Positions 1 through 9,056 of a DNA stretch of 64,000 nt are shown here, piece by piece. The notes under the pieces were generated by a model. It did no database searches, was not told the DNA's origin, and saw only the letters and a program-made list of their open reading frames with translations. Location: assembly GCA_020161935.1 (NCBI GenBank), contig JAIUNI010000002.1, forward strand, positions 744,001 to 808,000. The letters are read 5' to 3'. This DNA is from Chloroflexota bacterium. Its GTDB lineage: Bacteria > Chloroflexota > Anaerolineae > Aggregatilineales > Phototrophicaceae. The position numbers and the translations under genes were made by a program. Every line of letters starts with the position of its first letter. Within the stretch, counting starts at the first letter, position 1.

Positions 1-1107
1 ACCGATGACGAACATCGACAGGAAGCCGAGACCGAACAACATGGCGCTGTTCAGGCGTATCTTGCCGCCCCACAGCGTCCCCAACCAGCTAAAGATTTTG
101 ATACCGGTGGGAACGGCGATAATCATCGAGGTAATCATGAACGGGATACGCAACTGCGGCGCGAGGCTGGTAAACATATGATGCGCCCACACGGTAAAGC
201 CAATAATGGCGATACCGAGGCTGGAAAGCGCGATCATCTTATAACCGAAGATCGGCTTACGGGCGTGGATGGACAGCACTTCCGACAGAATGCCCATCCC
301 CGGTAGCACCATGATGTACACGGCGGGGTGGCTGTAGAACCAGAACACATTCTGCCAGAGCTGCGGGTCACCGCCTTTGGTGGCATCAAAGAAGCTGGTT
401 CCGCCAACACGGTCAAGGATCAGCAGCGTGAGCGCACCCGCAAGGAAAGGGGTCGCCATCACGACGATAATTGAGGTCGCCAAAATCGCCCAGCAGAACA
501 ACGGCATCTGCCACCAGCCCATGCCTTCAGGGCGCATGTTCTTGATGGTAACAATGAAGTTGATCGCGCCGAGTATCGAACTGATACCCAAGAGGTGAGC
601 AGCAAGGGCGGCTAACGTTTGCCCATCACCGCTGTAGATCGTGCTCAACGGCGGGTACATTGTCCAGCCGCCTTCCGGCGCACCAACCAACATGCTGCCC
701 AACAGCAGCAAACCGGCGGGTGGAATCAGCCAGAAAGCGAAAGCGTTCAACCACGGAAAGGCCATATCCTTTGCGCCTAACATCAGCGGCACAAGGAAAT
801 TACCAAATCCCGCGAACATTGGGATAATCCACAGGAAGATCATCACCAGCGCATGAACGCTAAAGAGCGTATTGAACTGACTGCCTGTTTGAACCACATC
901 CAGATTGGGGGTTAATAATTCCCAACGGATCATCATCGCCAGCGTGCCGCCAATGATGAAGAAAAACAACGCAGTAACCATATACTGAACGCCGATGATT
1001 TTGTGATCGACACTCCAGCGCAGGTAATCGGCAATTCGCAGCTTGGGGCGTTCGAGCTTTCGAATTTCGCCCTCTGCTAAACCTCCGGGTACGGTAATGC
1101 TTGCCAT
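1..1107 (-). CDS. ctaD: Cytochrome c oxidase subunit I, C-terminus beyond window
   Basis: The first 369 codons of the haem-copper oxidase catalytic subunit are present; the C-terminal end lies to the left of position 1. The translation begins MASITVPGGLAEGEIRKLER and shows successive membrane helices. It contains the FWFYSHPAVYIMVLPGMG segment, which has the CuB histidine and the tyrosine that cross-link in A-type oxidases, and a WAHHMFT segment with the next two CuB histidines. Family knowledge: this subunit reduces oxygen at the haem a3-CuB centre and pumps protons. The gene starts 50 bp after the subunit II stop on the same strand, so the two are almost certainly co-transcribed. The ATG at 1107 follows an AAAGG-type ribosome site. 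Confidence 0.95.
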   Translation of the reverse strand, partial: MASITVPGGLAEGEIRKLERPKLRIADYLRWSVDHKIIGVQYMVTALFFFIIGGTLAMMIRWELLTPNLDVVQTGSQFNTLFSVHALVMIFLWIIPMFAGFGNFLVPLMLGAKDMAFPWLNAFAFWLIPPAGLLLLGSMLVGAPEGGWTMYPPLSTIYSGDGQTLAALAAHLLGISSILGAINFIVTIKNMRPEGMGWWQMPLFCWAILATSIIVVMATPFLAGALTLLILDRVGGTSFFDATKGGDPQLWQNVFWFYSHPAVYIMVLPGMGILSEVLSIHARKPIFGYKMIALSSLGIAIIGFTVWAHHMFTSLAPQLRIPFMITSMIIAVPTGIKIFSWLGTLWGGKIRLNSAMLFGLGFLSMFVIG

Positions 1108-1157
1108 AATGAAACCTTTCCCAAGTACCTTCTAACTGCTAACCAGTTTAATATCAA

Positions 1158-2597
1158 TTAGGGTGCAACGGTCGCCGGAATGGCGGTCGGTTCATCGGTT
1201 ACTTCTGCCGACGCTTCGGCGGTCGGTGCAACGGGTGATGTTACCGGCGCACCGCCAATTTGTTCAATCGCTTCTTCGCCAACCGGATTATCGGAAGTGG
1301 CCTCGGCAGTCGCTTCGCCAGTCACCTCAGCGGTGGCTTCTGCGCCGACTTCCGGTGTCGCCTCGGCTCCGGGTGGCGGCCCTGCTACCACGCATTGTTC
1401 CGGCGGGACAACTTCAAACGGCGGTTCACCCGTTTCGGATTGGGTCGCCAAGTAGGCCACAATATCCCAAACCTGGCATTCTGGAATATTTAACACCGGC
1501 ATCAATGGGCCATAGCCGGGAACCAGATAATCGGTCGGGTTATGAATGGAGTTATACAGGTATTCCTGCGGCGTTTCGCCCGTTACGGCGGAACGACTGG
1601 TCGCGGCACGGTCAGCGACACCATTCAGCGCGGGGCCAACATTACCCACCCAATTCGATGCGGCAAGGTCAGCCAAGTTATGGCAGGTGAAGCAGGGGTA
1701 CGTGTTATCCGCAAGTATGATACGTCCACGTTCAGCCGGATCATCCGGGGGTTCAACGATTTTTTGCATAATCGGCATCAGTGCCGCGTCCAGTTCGGTT
1801 TCATTCGCCACGACGATCACAGGCGCACGCATCGCGCCGTGGTTCGCGCCGCACAGTTCGGCACATTCGATCAAGTATTCGCCGGTTTCGCTCGGGGTAA
1901 AGCGAACGGTAGTAATACGACCGGGGATCAAGTCCTGCTTGACGCGGAACGCCGGAATCCAGAAGGCGTGGATGACATCAACCGGTTCCATTTCCATGAC
2001 GACCGGCAAATCCTTGGTGACGTACAGTGTCGCCGAGGTGAGTGTCAGCAAGCCGTCATCAGCCAGATCAGCCTGTACAGGCGGCGGTAACTTGGAAACA
2101 TCATAGTCTTTGCCCATGATGCTCAAGGGCATTTCGTACTCAAAATTCCAGTTGAAACGCGCACCGTTCGCGACGATGGTCATCTCACCATCTTTGGGCA
2201 GCATGATGGTATTGAACACCTGCCAGCTTAGGACGGTCAGCACGAACACAATGACCGCCGGTATCGCCGTCCACACGATTTCAAGCGTGGTATTCCCGTG
2301 CATATTGAGGCCATCAGCCGTATCCCCCGGCTTGGCACGGAAACGCCAGATGGAGTACACCAGCAAGCCCTGTACCAGCAAGAACACCACACCGCCGATC
2401 ACGAGCAGGATGTGGAACAGGTTATCAATCTGTTGAGATTCAGCCGAGGCTTGAACGGGGAACAGCTTAGGCGTGAGTGTGCCAATCAGCAACCCGCCGA
2501 TAATCAGGACGATACCAGCAACGACAATAATCGCAATCGTCGTACCGCTAAGTCCGCTTTTATTCGAATGCGGTTTTTGAGGGGTAATCGAGGCCAT
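1158..2597 (-). CDS. ctaC: Cytochrome c oxidase subunit II with fused cytochrome c domain
   Basis: This 479-aa protein receives electrons at CuA and passes them to subunit I. Three hydrophobic segments lie in the first 130 residues, followed by the cupredoxin domain. The CuA motif CAELCGANHGAM is near residues 243-254. A haem-binding CFTCH motif near residue 301 shows a C-terminal cytochrome c domain, the caa3-type arrangement. The last ~75 residues are an Ala/Thr/Glu/Val-rich tail with AEAT/AEVT-like repeats, likely an extracytoplasmic linker or low-complexity tail. The gene directly precedes ctaD. Identity is clear; the role of the tail is not known. Confidence 0.96.
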   Translation of the reverse strand: MASITPQKPHSNKSGLSGTTIAIIVVAGIVLIIGGLLIGTLTPKLFPVQASAESQQIDNLFHILLVIGGVVFLLVQGLLVYSIWRFRAKPGDTADGLNMHGNTTLEIVWTAIPAVIVFVLTVLSWQVFNTIMLPKDGEMTIVANGARFNWNFEYEMPLSIMGKDYDVSKLPPPVQADLADDGLLTLTSATLYVTKDLPVVMEMEPVDVIHAFWIPAFRVKQDLIPGRITTVRFTPSETGEYLIECAELCGANHGAMRAPVIVVANETELDAALMPIMQKIVEPPDDPAERGRIILADNTYPCFTCHNLADLAASNWVGNVGPALNGVADRAATSRSAVTGETPQEYLYNSIHNPTDYLVPGYGPLMPVLNIPECQVWDIVAYLATQSETGEPPFEVVPPEQCVVAGPPPGAEATPEVGAEATAEVTGEATAEATSDNPVGEEAIEQIGGAPVTSPVAPTAEASAEVTDEPTAIPATVAP

Positions 2598-2864
2598 AAA
2601 TGCTTCCTGACGACAAATAACGGTTAGAAAACCAGACAGTAAGAAGGCTAACTGATGAGAGCAAAAGTTAGTCCAAGAAACTTAATTCCACTTCGAGAAA
2701 AAGGTATGCTATTGTGAAAATGAACACGAAACGAAATAGACTTATCGCCTTTGTACAATTTTACACAAATTTCGGCGATTTGCCACATGGTTCTTATCTT
2801 TGTTTTTGGGCATAATCTAGGGCTTAACGCTGGTTAATCGAGCTTTATAAGATGAGGTAAGCGC

Positions 2865-3266
2865 GTGTTTACAATAGGTCAAAGTGGGGATGATAGACAA
2901 ACCAGCGGCGGGGAAGCCCAAACGCGCATTCATCATTTTTATCTGGATGTGATCTCGTTTGAGGGTAAACGTCAGCGGATTCCCCTGCCGCAAACCGAAT
3001 TGGTGGTCGGACGCAGCCCCAACCGCTGTGATCTGGTGATCGAGGATGCACGGATTTCGCGCGTTCATTTGCGGATTTCACGCGAGCCGGACAAAGGCAT
3101 TACCCTCACCGACTTATATTCCGCCAACGGCACCAACTTCGATGGGCATAAACTCACCCCCGGCGAACCGATCACATGGCTCATCAACCAGACGGCAACC
3201 ATTGGTGACAGCCGTTTAACCCTGCGCTACGGGACAATGGAAACCAAACGGCTGGGCGGCGAGTAA
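2865..3266 (+). CDS. Single FHA-domain protein
   Basis: This 133-aa protein is essentially one forkhead-associated domain of about residues 35-115. The phosphothreonine-binding residues are visible: the Arg of GRSPNRCDLVI, the Ser-x-x-His of ISRVHLRI and the Asn of SANGTNF. There is no signal peptide or membrane segment, so it is probably a cytoplasmic phospho-Thr reader. The start is a GTG preceded by GAGGT six bases upstream. It lies between ctaC (divergent) and the SMR gene (convergent). Its phosphorylated partner is unknown; a Ser/Thr kinase is encoded at 14556-18173. Confidence 0.85.
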   Translation: MFTIGQSGDDRQTSGGEAQTRIHHFYLDVISFEGKRQRIPLPQTELVVGRSPNRCDLVIEDARISRVHLRISREPDKGITLTDLYSANGTNFDGHKLTPGEPITWLINQTATIGDSRLTLRYGTMETKRLGGE

Positions 3267-3276
3267 GGCCAATCGC

Positions 3277-3651
3277 TCAGGCGGCGGCGCTTTTCGAGAA
3301 CAGATTAATCACCATCACGCCGCCCACGATCAGCAGCATCCCCAGCCACGCCATCCCATCCGGTATTTCCTTGAACAGCACCAGCCCCAAGAGGATCGTG
3401 CCGACCGTTCCCAACCCTGCCCAGATGGCATAAGTAATGCCAACGGGCAGCGATTTGAGGACGATATACAGCCCGACGAACGACAACGCATAGGCGACCA
3501 CGACCACCAGAATGGGCAGCGGCTTGGTGAAACCCACCACATACCGCAGCGCCGTTAACGCGATCACTTCACCCAAAACCGAGAGAATGAGTACAATGTA
3601 GGGGTTCAAAACTGGTTTGTCCTTCTTCAAAAATCTAAGTTTGTACCTCAA
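3277..3651 (-). CDS. Small multidrug resistance (SMR) family transporter
   Basis: This short four-helix membrane protein belongs to the EmrE/SugE superfamily. The membrane Glu that binds substrate and protons is in LSVLGEVIALTALRY, and the helix-3 signature YAIWAGLGTVG is intact. From the upstream ATG it would be 124 aa and overlap the preceding biotin-carrier gene by 17 bp. An in-frame TTG at 3609 with AAGAAGGA upstream gives 110 aa starting at NPYIVLILS, the usual family length, and is the likelier start. It exports cationic drugs or small guanidinium-like compounds; the substrate cannot be told from sequence. Confidence 0.88.
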   Translation of the reverse strand: MRYKLRFLKKDKPVLNPYIVLILSVLGEVIALTALRYVVGFTKPLPILVVVVAYALSFVGLYIVLKSLPVGITYAIWAGLGTVGTILLGLVLFKEIPDGMAWLGMLLIVGGVMVINLFSKSAAA

Positions 3652-4123
3652 AGTCCGCTAACCGCTGCCCGCGTTCGACCACCTCACCAACAGTCACGAA
3701 CACCTGCGTGACACGTCCATCGGCGGGAGCCATGACGCGGGTTTCCATTTTCATGGCCTCTAAGATGAGCAGGGTTTGCCCGCGCGTGACGATATCACCG
3801 GCTTGTACCTGAATAGTGGTCACCTGCCCCGGCATTTGTGCCGTCAGCCCATCCCCCGCGCTGGTTCCTTTACGGCGCGTGGTATTCGGCACGCTGAGGG
3901 AATATCCAGCACCATCCACATGAATATACCGTTTGTCGGCTTCCGCTGCGGTATACGCGATATGCGACTCGCCGTCAATAAGCAGCCGCAGTCCACCATC
4001 GGCTAGCGGCTGCGCTTCGACATCCAGTGTGCGCGTGCCAACTGTAACCCGAAAGCGACGGTTTGCTTGCGGTTCGACGGATAGGGCATGGGTTTGCCCG
4101 TGATACTGGTAGGTGTAGCGCAT
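3635..4123 (-). CDS. Biotin carboxyl carrier protein of an acyl-CoA carboxylase
   Basis: The 162-aa protein ends in a biotinyl domain of about residues 95-160 with the canonical LEAMKMETRV motif, whose Lys is biotinylated. The first ~85 residues form a beta-rich region like the domain that precedes the biotinyl domain in methylcrotonyl- or propionyl-CoA carboxylase alpha chains. The biotin carboxylase that should load it is not adjacent but encoded at 35325-36839. It lies 21 bp after the third paralogue gene (4145-5440) on the same strand and overlaps the SMR gene, so it is probably the penultimate gene of a long operon. Confidence 0.88.
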   Translation of the reverse strand: MRYTYQYHGQTHALSVEPQANRRFRVTVGTRTLDVEAQPLADGGLRLLIDGESHIAYTAAEADKRYIHVDGAGYSLSVPNTTRRKGTSAGDGLTAQMPGQVTTIQVQAGDIVTRGQTLLILEAMKMETRVMAPADGRVTQVFVTVGEVVERGQRLADFEVQT

Positions 4124-4144
4124 CGTTCGATGATGGGCAGACGG

Positions 4145-5440
4145 TTAAGGTCGTGCGACCCGCGCGCGCCTTAAGGCATCTTCCGCTTGGTTCAGCAGCG
4201 AGTCCATCACCTTAAAGACGGTGGCGACCTCACCGCTGGCGAGACGCGCACGACCACGATTCGCCTCGGTCAATTGGTCAACCACCTGCCACGCATTCTC
4301 GTCTTTCGTGGCGACCAGCATATTGACCACAATACCGCCCATCGCCAGCGGTAAGTAGATGTAGCTGGGGTCGGGTTCGCCTTCACCCGCGAACCACGCG
4401 AGGACGCGGTTGGCGTAATTAACACGTTCGTTCATATCGCCCAAGTCTTCTTTAACTTTGGGGTCAATCGTTGAGAAGCCTAATAAGATCGAGTCGTATA
4501 GGGCGGCTTCGAACAGGTATTTGGTGACCAGTTCGCCTTTAGGCAAGTCTTCGACATCGGGGTTATGCGCCAGCACTTGGCACAACGTTTGGAACCAGCG
4601 GCTGTCCTCCATCGAAAAGCCGGGTTCGAGTTCCAAGCCTTCGTCTAGGGTGTAGGTCATCATCTTGGCAATCGCACGGGTTTCGCCGGGGTGCAGCGGC
4701 ATACCGCGCTCGGCGAAATGTTCCTCGACAGCAGCGATCATCGGCAGGTAAATATTGGTGCGCGTCAGGCCGCTGGCAATACGGCGGGCATCTTCGATCT
4801 TGGCCTGCGCCAGTTCGCGTTCTTCCGCCATCTCCTGCATCGTCCACAGGCTCTCGTAACGCGGCTGTAAATCCTGCCCGATGGGGGGCGTACGCTTGGG
4901 CGCGATGTCAAAATAGGTGGTGATAATTTCGGCGGACTCGTTCCATGTATGGGCGGAGAATGCCACTTCGCGCAGCGCTTGAAGTTTAAAGGTCGAGATA
5001 CTCAGCACCGAAGGCGGCGCACCACCAGCGGGCGGGCGAACGGCACGGCCTTCATTCGGGGTACGGTAGCGCACGGCGACCCGCACCGGAAACGCCGTCC
5101 CCGGTTGGGTGGGCGGCAGCGGGATAATCGGGACACGCAGCACACCGACTTCGCCGGGGCGCATCGAGAGCGAAAGAGTCTTTTTCGAGGTGTCGATGAC
5201 GACCGGATTACCCTTTTTATCCTGGCTGGGCAGTTGCAAACCGACTTTGATCTGCATCGGTTGGTCGACCATATTTTGTAAGATCAAAATCACTTCGACC
5301 GGCTGGTTGATGTACGTCTGGCGGGGAAATATCCCCAACGCGCATTGGAGCTTATCCATACTAATGCGTGCGCCACCGGTAATCGACCCCAGCACATCGG
5401 GATAAAGTGGTTCCAGTCGATGAATAGGTTCTTGCATCAT
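4145..5440 (-). CDS. Conserved hypothetical, member A of a three-gene tandem paralogue family
   Basis: I do not recognise the function. The 431-aa protein shares with its two neighbours an N-terminal motif (YPDVLGSITGG), a beta-rich Ig-like first ~150 residues with ILQN and PGEVGVLRVP motifs, and a helical C-terminal half with IAKMMTYTL and YIYLPLAMGGIVV. There is no signal peptide or membrane helix, so it is probably cytoplasmic. It starts 3 bp after the stop of member B, which indicates tight co-translation, and is followed by the biotin carrier gene. Adjacent ATG codons at 5440 and 5437 are both possible starts. Confidence 0.75.
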   Translation of the reverse strand: MMQEPIHRLEPLYPDVLGSITGGARISMDKLQCALGIFPRQTYINQPVEVILILQNMVDQPMQIKVGLQLPSQDKKGNPVVIDTSKKTLSLSMRPGEVGVLRVPIIPLPPTQPGTAFPVRVAVRYRTPNEGRAVRPPAGGAPPSVLSISTFKLQALREVAFSAHTWNESAEIITTYFDIAPKRTPPIGQDLQPRYESLWTMQEMAEERELAQAKIEDARRIASGLTRTNIYLPMIAAVEEHFAERGMPLHPGETRAIAKMMTYTLDEGLELEPGFSMEDSRWFQTLCQVLAHNPDVEDLPKGELVTKYLFEAALYDSILLGFSTIDPKVKEDLGDMNERVNYANRVLAWFAGEGEPDPSYIYLPLAMGGIVVNMLVATKDENAWQVVDQLTEANRGRARLASGEVATVFKVMDSLLNQAEDALRRARVARP

Positions 5441-5443
5441 TCT

Positions 5444-6787
5444 CTACGCCCTATAACCAAACTTCAGGAAAGCGCGATCTATAATTTGCTCGGTAATACT
5501 GTACACCATTTCATCTTCAGCACTGACTTCAGCATAGCTTGATTTGATGTAGCGTGAAAGTTCCGTCAGCATTTCGCCAACTTTTTCGGTTTTGAGGACG
5601 GCGCGGTCGTAAATAATCACCCCACCGAGCAGCAGCGGTAAATACACATCGCTAAACCGCAGCACAGCCTGACCCGCGTTTAATTTGGTGATCCATTTTT
5701 CGATGTAATCATGAATATCTTCTTCCGACCCCATGTTTTCGCCAGTCGCCGTCCCGACCATCTGAAAGCCGAGACGCATGGCATCGCGCAGCAGCTCGTC
5801 ATATACGTGTCCCGCCAGCACCGACGCGGGTTGCTCGGCAGCGGATGGATTGGTATCAATCGCCTTGAGCATCGCTTTGCACCAACCGGGTAAAACAGGC
5901 TGTGCCGTCTCGCCCCGTTGGAAGCGTTTCAGCGCGAGCGCCACATTGTAGCGTTCATCGCTCAGATAATCGGTTGTATTTTCCTCTGGCGCGGCCATTT
6001 CGAGGATATAAACAAGCAGCTTGGTGATGTAGTGGGCTTCGGCGGCCTGCAACGTGTAACCCGCTTGCCGGAAGCGATCTTCGGTAGTCTGGTAAAGTGG
6101 CGCATAAACAAGTTCGCGTTTCAGGCGCGGCAGCAGGGTAGTTTGCAGCGCGTCCCCATACCGGGCGAGCAGCACGCGCTCATCCCGCAGGTCGCTGATC
6201 TTCCACAGGCTCACCCACTGCGCCTTGAGATCGACCAACTGCCCGATCTGCGCCGAAAGCACGTTGAACGGCACTTCTAGCACCGTCCCCATCAACCCGC
6301 GCTTGGAGGTGGAGAACGTCAGCTTCTTGAGGTCGTTCATCTTCTCAACCGTTTCCGGGTTGAGCATGTCTAACTCGACCGCACCACCCCCGTCGTTGGC
6401 GCGAATACGCTTCGGCTTACCCGCCACTTTCACATCCACCGAGACACCCACTTTGTAGATGTCGCTGATGGCGGTATCCGGTAAACTGGTGACGGGCAGC
6501 ACCACGTAGCCGACCTCCGCCGGACGCAGCCCGACGACCAGACGCTCGGCTTTAGCGATAAAACGGTTAGGCTTCTTCTTGGCATCTTGGGGAAGCTGCA
6601 AGATCGCGGTGACATCCAGATCGCTATCAGCCGCGTTTTGAATGAGCAGGATGACCTCAAACGGGCGACCAGCACGCACGTTACGGGGACGCACCGCCAG
6701 CGCGACTTGGGCGGCGTTCACATTGAATCGCGCCCCGCCGGTAATGCTGCCGAGGATGTCGGGGAAAACAGGCTGGCTTTCTGCCAC
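5444..6787 (-). CDS. Conserved hypothetical, member B of a three-gene tandem paralogue family
   Basis: The function is unknown. The protein carries the family hallmarks FPDILGSITGG near its N-terminus, LIQNA, PAEVGYVVLP, ITKLLVYIL and DVYLPLLLGGVII. I place the start at the GTG at 6787 (447 aa), because GGAGG lies five bases upstream and this aligns the PDILG motif near the N-terminus as in the sister proteins; a TTG at 6808 would add seven residues. It is predicted cytoplasmic. It lies 3 bp before member A and 87 bp after member C. Confidence 0.75.
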   Translation of the reverse strand: MAESQPVFPDILGSITGGARFNVNAAQVALAVRPRNVRAGRPFEVILLIQNAADSDLDVTAILQLPQDAKKKPNRFIAKAERLVVGLRPAEVGYVVLPVTSLPDTAISDIYKVGVSVDVKVAGKPKRIRANDGGGAVELDMLNPETVEKMNDLKKLTFSTSKRGLMGTVLEVPFNVLSAQIGQLVDLKAQWVSLWKISDLRDERVLLARYGDALQTTLLPRLKRELVYAPLYQTTEDRFRQAGYTLQAAEAHYITKLLVYILEMAAPEENTTDYLSDERYNVALALKRFQRGETAQPVLPGWCKAMLKAIDTNPSAAEQPASVLAGHVYDELLRDAMRLGFQMVGTATGENMGSEEDIHDYIEKWITKLNAGQAVLRFSDVYLPLLLGGVIIYDRAVLKTEKVGEMLTELSRYIKSSYAEVSAEDEMVYSITEQIIDRAFLKFGYRA

Positions 6788-6874
6788 AAGCGCCTCCAGA
6801 CATAACAATAATGTTATTATACGCGAAATGCAAAAATGGATAACCCAAAATCGTTCACGCTAAGATGAGGCTCA

Positions 6875-8239
6875 TCACATCCACTCATTGTAGCGGCGCA
6901 GGGCGAAGTTGCTGACATCCTCGGCAATGAGGAAAGCGGTTTCGGTCTGCGGGTTGCGTTCGGTTGCCGCACGCGCGTTATATAACTTCATGAGGGCATG
7001 AATACGTTCGAGCAGCGGCGGTTCGTTCGGCAGTGGGACATCCTCCGCCACGACCATCCCCGCCAGTACCAGCGGCAGATAAATTTCCGCGAAGGTTACG
7101 GCTTGATTCGGGCGGCGCAACTGCTGTGCCAGATAATCGGTGTACACCCGGATGTCGTATTCCGTCCCCAAGCGCCGCTGCGTGGCGACACTCATAATAT
7201 GGAAACCGTGAACCACCGCGTCCCGCAGCAAATCGTCGTACAACGCACCGGTGAACGCCAAGATCGGATTATCAATGACTTCCGCGTCCATGCCGATCAG
7301 ATGCAGCAAACCCCGGCACCAGAACGGCAGCGGAATCGGCGTGCCGTCGGTCGGCCAACCGGACTTCAAAATCGTCATGATGGTGTACATGGCTTCTTCG
7401 GGATAGTGGTAAACCAGCGGCGGGCGCGGCGCGAGGCTCAGGATATACACCATCAGCTTAGTGATGAAATGGACTTCGATTGCCCTGAGCGGGTAGGTTC
7501 GCTCGAAGCGTTCTTTGGTGATCGGGTACAGCGCTCGATAGAGTTCAAGCGGCTTGAGGTTCGGCACGACGCTCAGTGCCAGCGTACCCCGATAGCGCTC
7601 TAGCAGCGGGCGGGCATCCCCATCCGTCCCGACCGACCACAGGCTGAACCAACCGGGTTTGACATCGTTACGCGGCATCTCCTTCGCGGGCGCGAGGGCA
7701 AACGTCGCCTCAATGATGCTGCCGAACATCCCGCGCTTCTTGTTGGAAAAATTGAGCATCTTGAGGACGATCAATTTTTGAATCGATTCTTCGGAGAGGG
7801 CGAAGTAATAATCGAGGTTGATCTCGTCGGAGGCATTTATCTGCCGGATGAATCGCGGTTTCGCCGGGCCTTTGACCTGCACATCGACGGCAATCGTGTA
7901 CTCCCGCGCGGGTGCGGTACGGGGCAGTGTGTTGATGGGCATGACGAGGTAACCCACTTCGGCGGGCAGCAGTTTAATATCCATCACCGATTTGGGCGTG
8001 CCAAAATAGCCTTTTTGACCGGCAACATCTTTAGGCGGCAGATGCAGTGTCGCGGTCACATCCACGCTGGAGTCTGACATATTTTGGAGCAGGAGGATCG
8101 CGCCGAACGGCCTCCCGACCCGCGCCACAGGTGGGCGTACAGCCAGCGCGGCTTGTACCACACCGACGGTCAAATACTGGTCATCGGTGATATAGCCCAA
8201 AATATCGGGGTAGTTAGGTGCTGGTTTTGCGTCCGTCAT
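6875..8239 (-). CDS. Conserved hypothetical, member C of a three-gene tandem paralogue family
   Basis: This 454-aa protein of unknown function is the first of the tandem trio in transcription order. Its N-terminal motif is YPDILGYITDD, where the other two have GSITGG. It keeps LLQNM, PAEVGYLVMP, ITKLMVYIL and EIYLPLVLAGMVV. The N-terminal half looks like an Ig-like beta domain and the C-terminal half is helical. No membrane segment is seen. It begins 29 bp after the SDR gene, which puts it inside a run of minus-strand genes headed by an FHA/receiver protein. Confidence 0.75.
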   Translation of the reverse strand: MTDAKPAPNYPDILGYITDDQYLTVGVVQAALAVRPPVARVGRPFGAILLLQNMSDSSVDVTATLHLPPKDVAGQKGYFGTPKSVMDIKLLPAEVGYLVMPINTLPRTAPAREYTIAVDVQVKGPAKPRFIRQINASDEINLDYYFALSEESIQKLIVLKMLNFSNKKRGMFGSIIEATFALAPAKEMPRNDVKPGWFSLWSVGTDGDARPLLERYRGTLALSVVPNLKPLELYRALYPITKERFERTYPLRAIEVHFITKLMVYILSLAPRPPLVYHYPEEAMYTIMTILKSGWPTDGTPIPLPFWCRGLLHLIGMDAEVIDNPILAFTGALYDDLLRDAVVHGFHIMSVATQRRLGTEYDIRVYTDYLAQQLRRPNQAVTFAEIYLPLVLAGMVVAEDVPLPNEPPLLERIHALMKLYNARAATERNPQTETAFLIAEDVSNFALRRYNEWM

Positions 8240-8268
8240 AACCTAAAAGTCTACCTTATGATCGCGCA

Positions 8269-9027
8269 TTATGTACGAAGATAGGACGCACCGTTCACGT
8301 CCACTATCGTACCCGTTAAAAATTCAGCCCCCGCCGAAGCGAGGAACAACACGGTATAAGCGACATCATCCGGTGTAGCGACCCGCCCAAGCGGACTCTG
8401 GGCGCGGATCGAGTCGCCGTCCGGCCCGTTGAGGTGCGCCGCTGCCATCTCGGTTTCCACCCAACCGGGAGCCACCGTTGTGATATAAACCTTTTGCCCG
8501 CCGAGCGCCTTTGCGAGAGACTGCCCCATCGCGTTCAGTCCGGCTTTGCTGGCGGCGTAAGCAGGGGCATCCGGTTCACCACGGAACGCGCCGCGCGAGG
8601 ACACGTTGACAATACGCCCGCCGCCGTGCGCCATCATGTGTTGGGCGGCGAGGAAGGTGGTGTTGGCACTGCCGATCAAATTGGCGTGCAGGGTACGCAT
8701 CCAGCTCGCTTGCCATTCGTCATAGCGAACCTTCGCGATGGCGTGGTCTTCATAGATCGCCGCGTTATTGACCAGCACATGCAGCCCACCCATTTCGGTG
8801 ATGACGGTTTCAACCATCCGCTGCACAGCCGCCTCATCCGCGAGGTCGGCTTGCACGATCAGATGCCCGCTGCCTTCCAGCGTGGCGAGCGTCTCCTCAG
8901 CGGCTTTGGCGTTGGCGTTGTAGTGAACGGCGACCCGCCCGCCCTGCGCCGCGAACTGCCCGGCGATGGTACGGCCAATCCCGCGTGATGCCCCGGTCAC
9001 AAGAATGATCTGGTTGGAAAAGTCCAT
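8269..9027 (-). CDS. SDR-family NAD(P)-dependent oxidoreductase
   Basis: This 252-aa classical short-chain dehydrogenase has the cofactor-binding TGASRGIG motif at the N-terminus, NNAA in the middle, and catalytic Ser (NVSSRGAF) and Tyr-x-x-x-Lys (YAASK). The PGWVETEM segment after the active site is typical of the family. The substrate is not predictable; FabG-like 3-oxoacyl reductases and many sugar or alcohol dehydrogenases share this layout. It lies 29 bp downstream of the FHA/receiver gene and 29 bp upstream of the paralogue trio. Confidence 0.9.
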   Translation of the reverse strand: MDFSNQIILVTGASRGIGRTIAGQFAAQGGRVAVHYNANAKAAEETLATLEGSGHLIVQADLADEAAVQRMVETVITEMGGLHVLVNNAAIYEDHAIAKVRYDEWQASWMRTLHANLIGSANTTFLAAQHMMAHGGGRIVNVSSRGAFRGEPDAPAYAASKAGLNAMGQSLAKALGGQKVYITTVAPGWVETEMAAAHLNGPDGDSIRAQSPLGRVATPDDVAYTVLFLASAGAEFLTGTIVDVNGASYLRT

Positions 9028-9056
9028 GACGGCAGTGTCCTATGGTGATGTAAACC

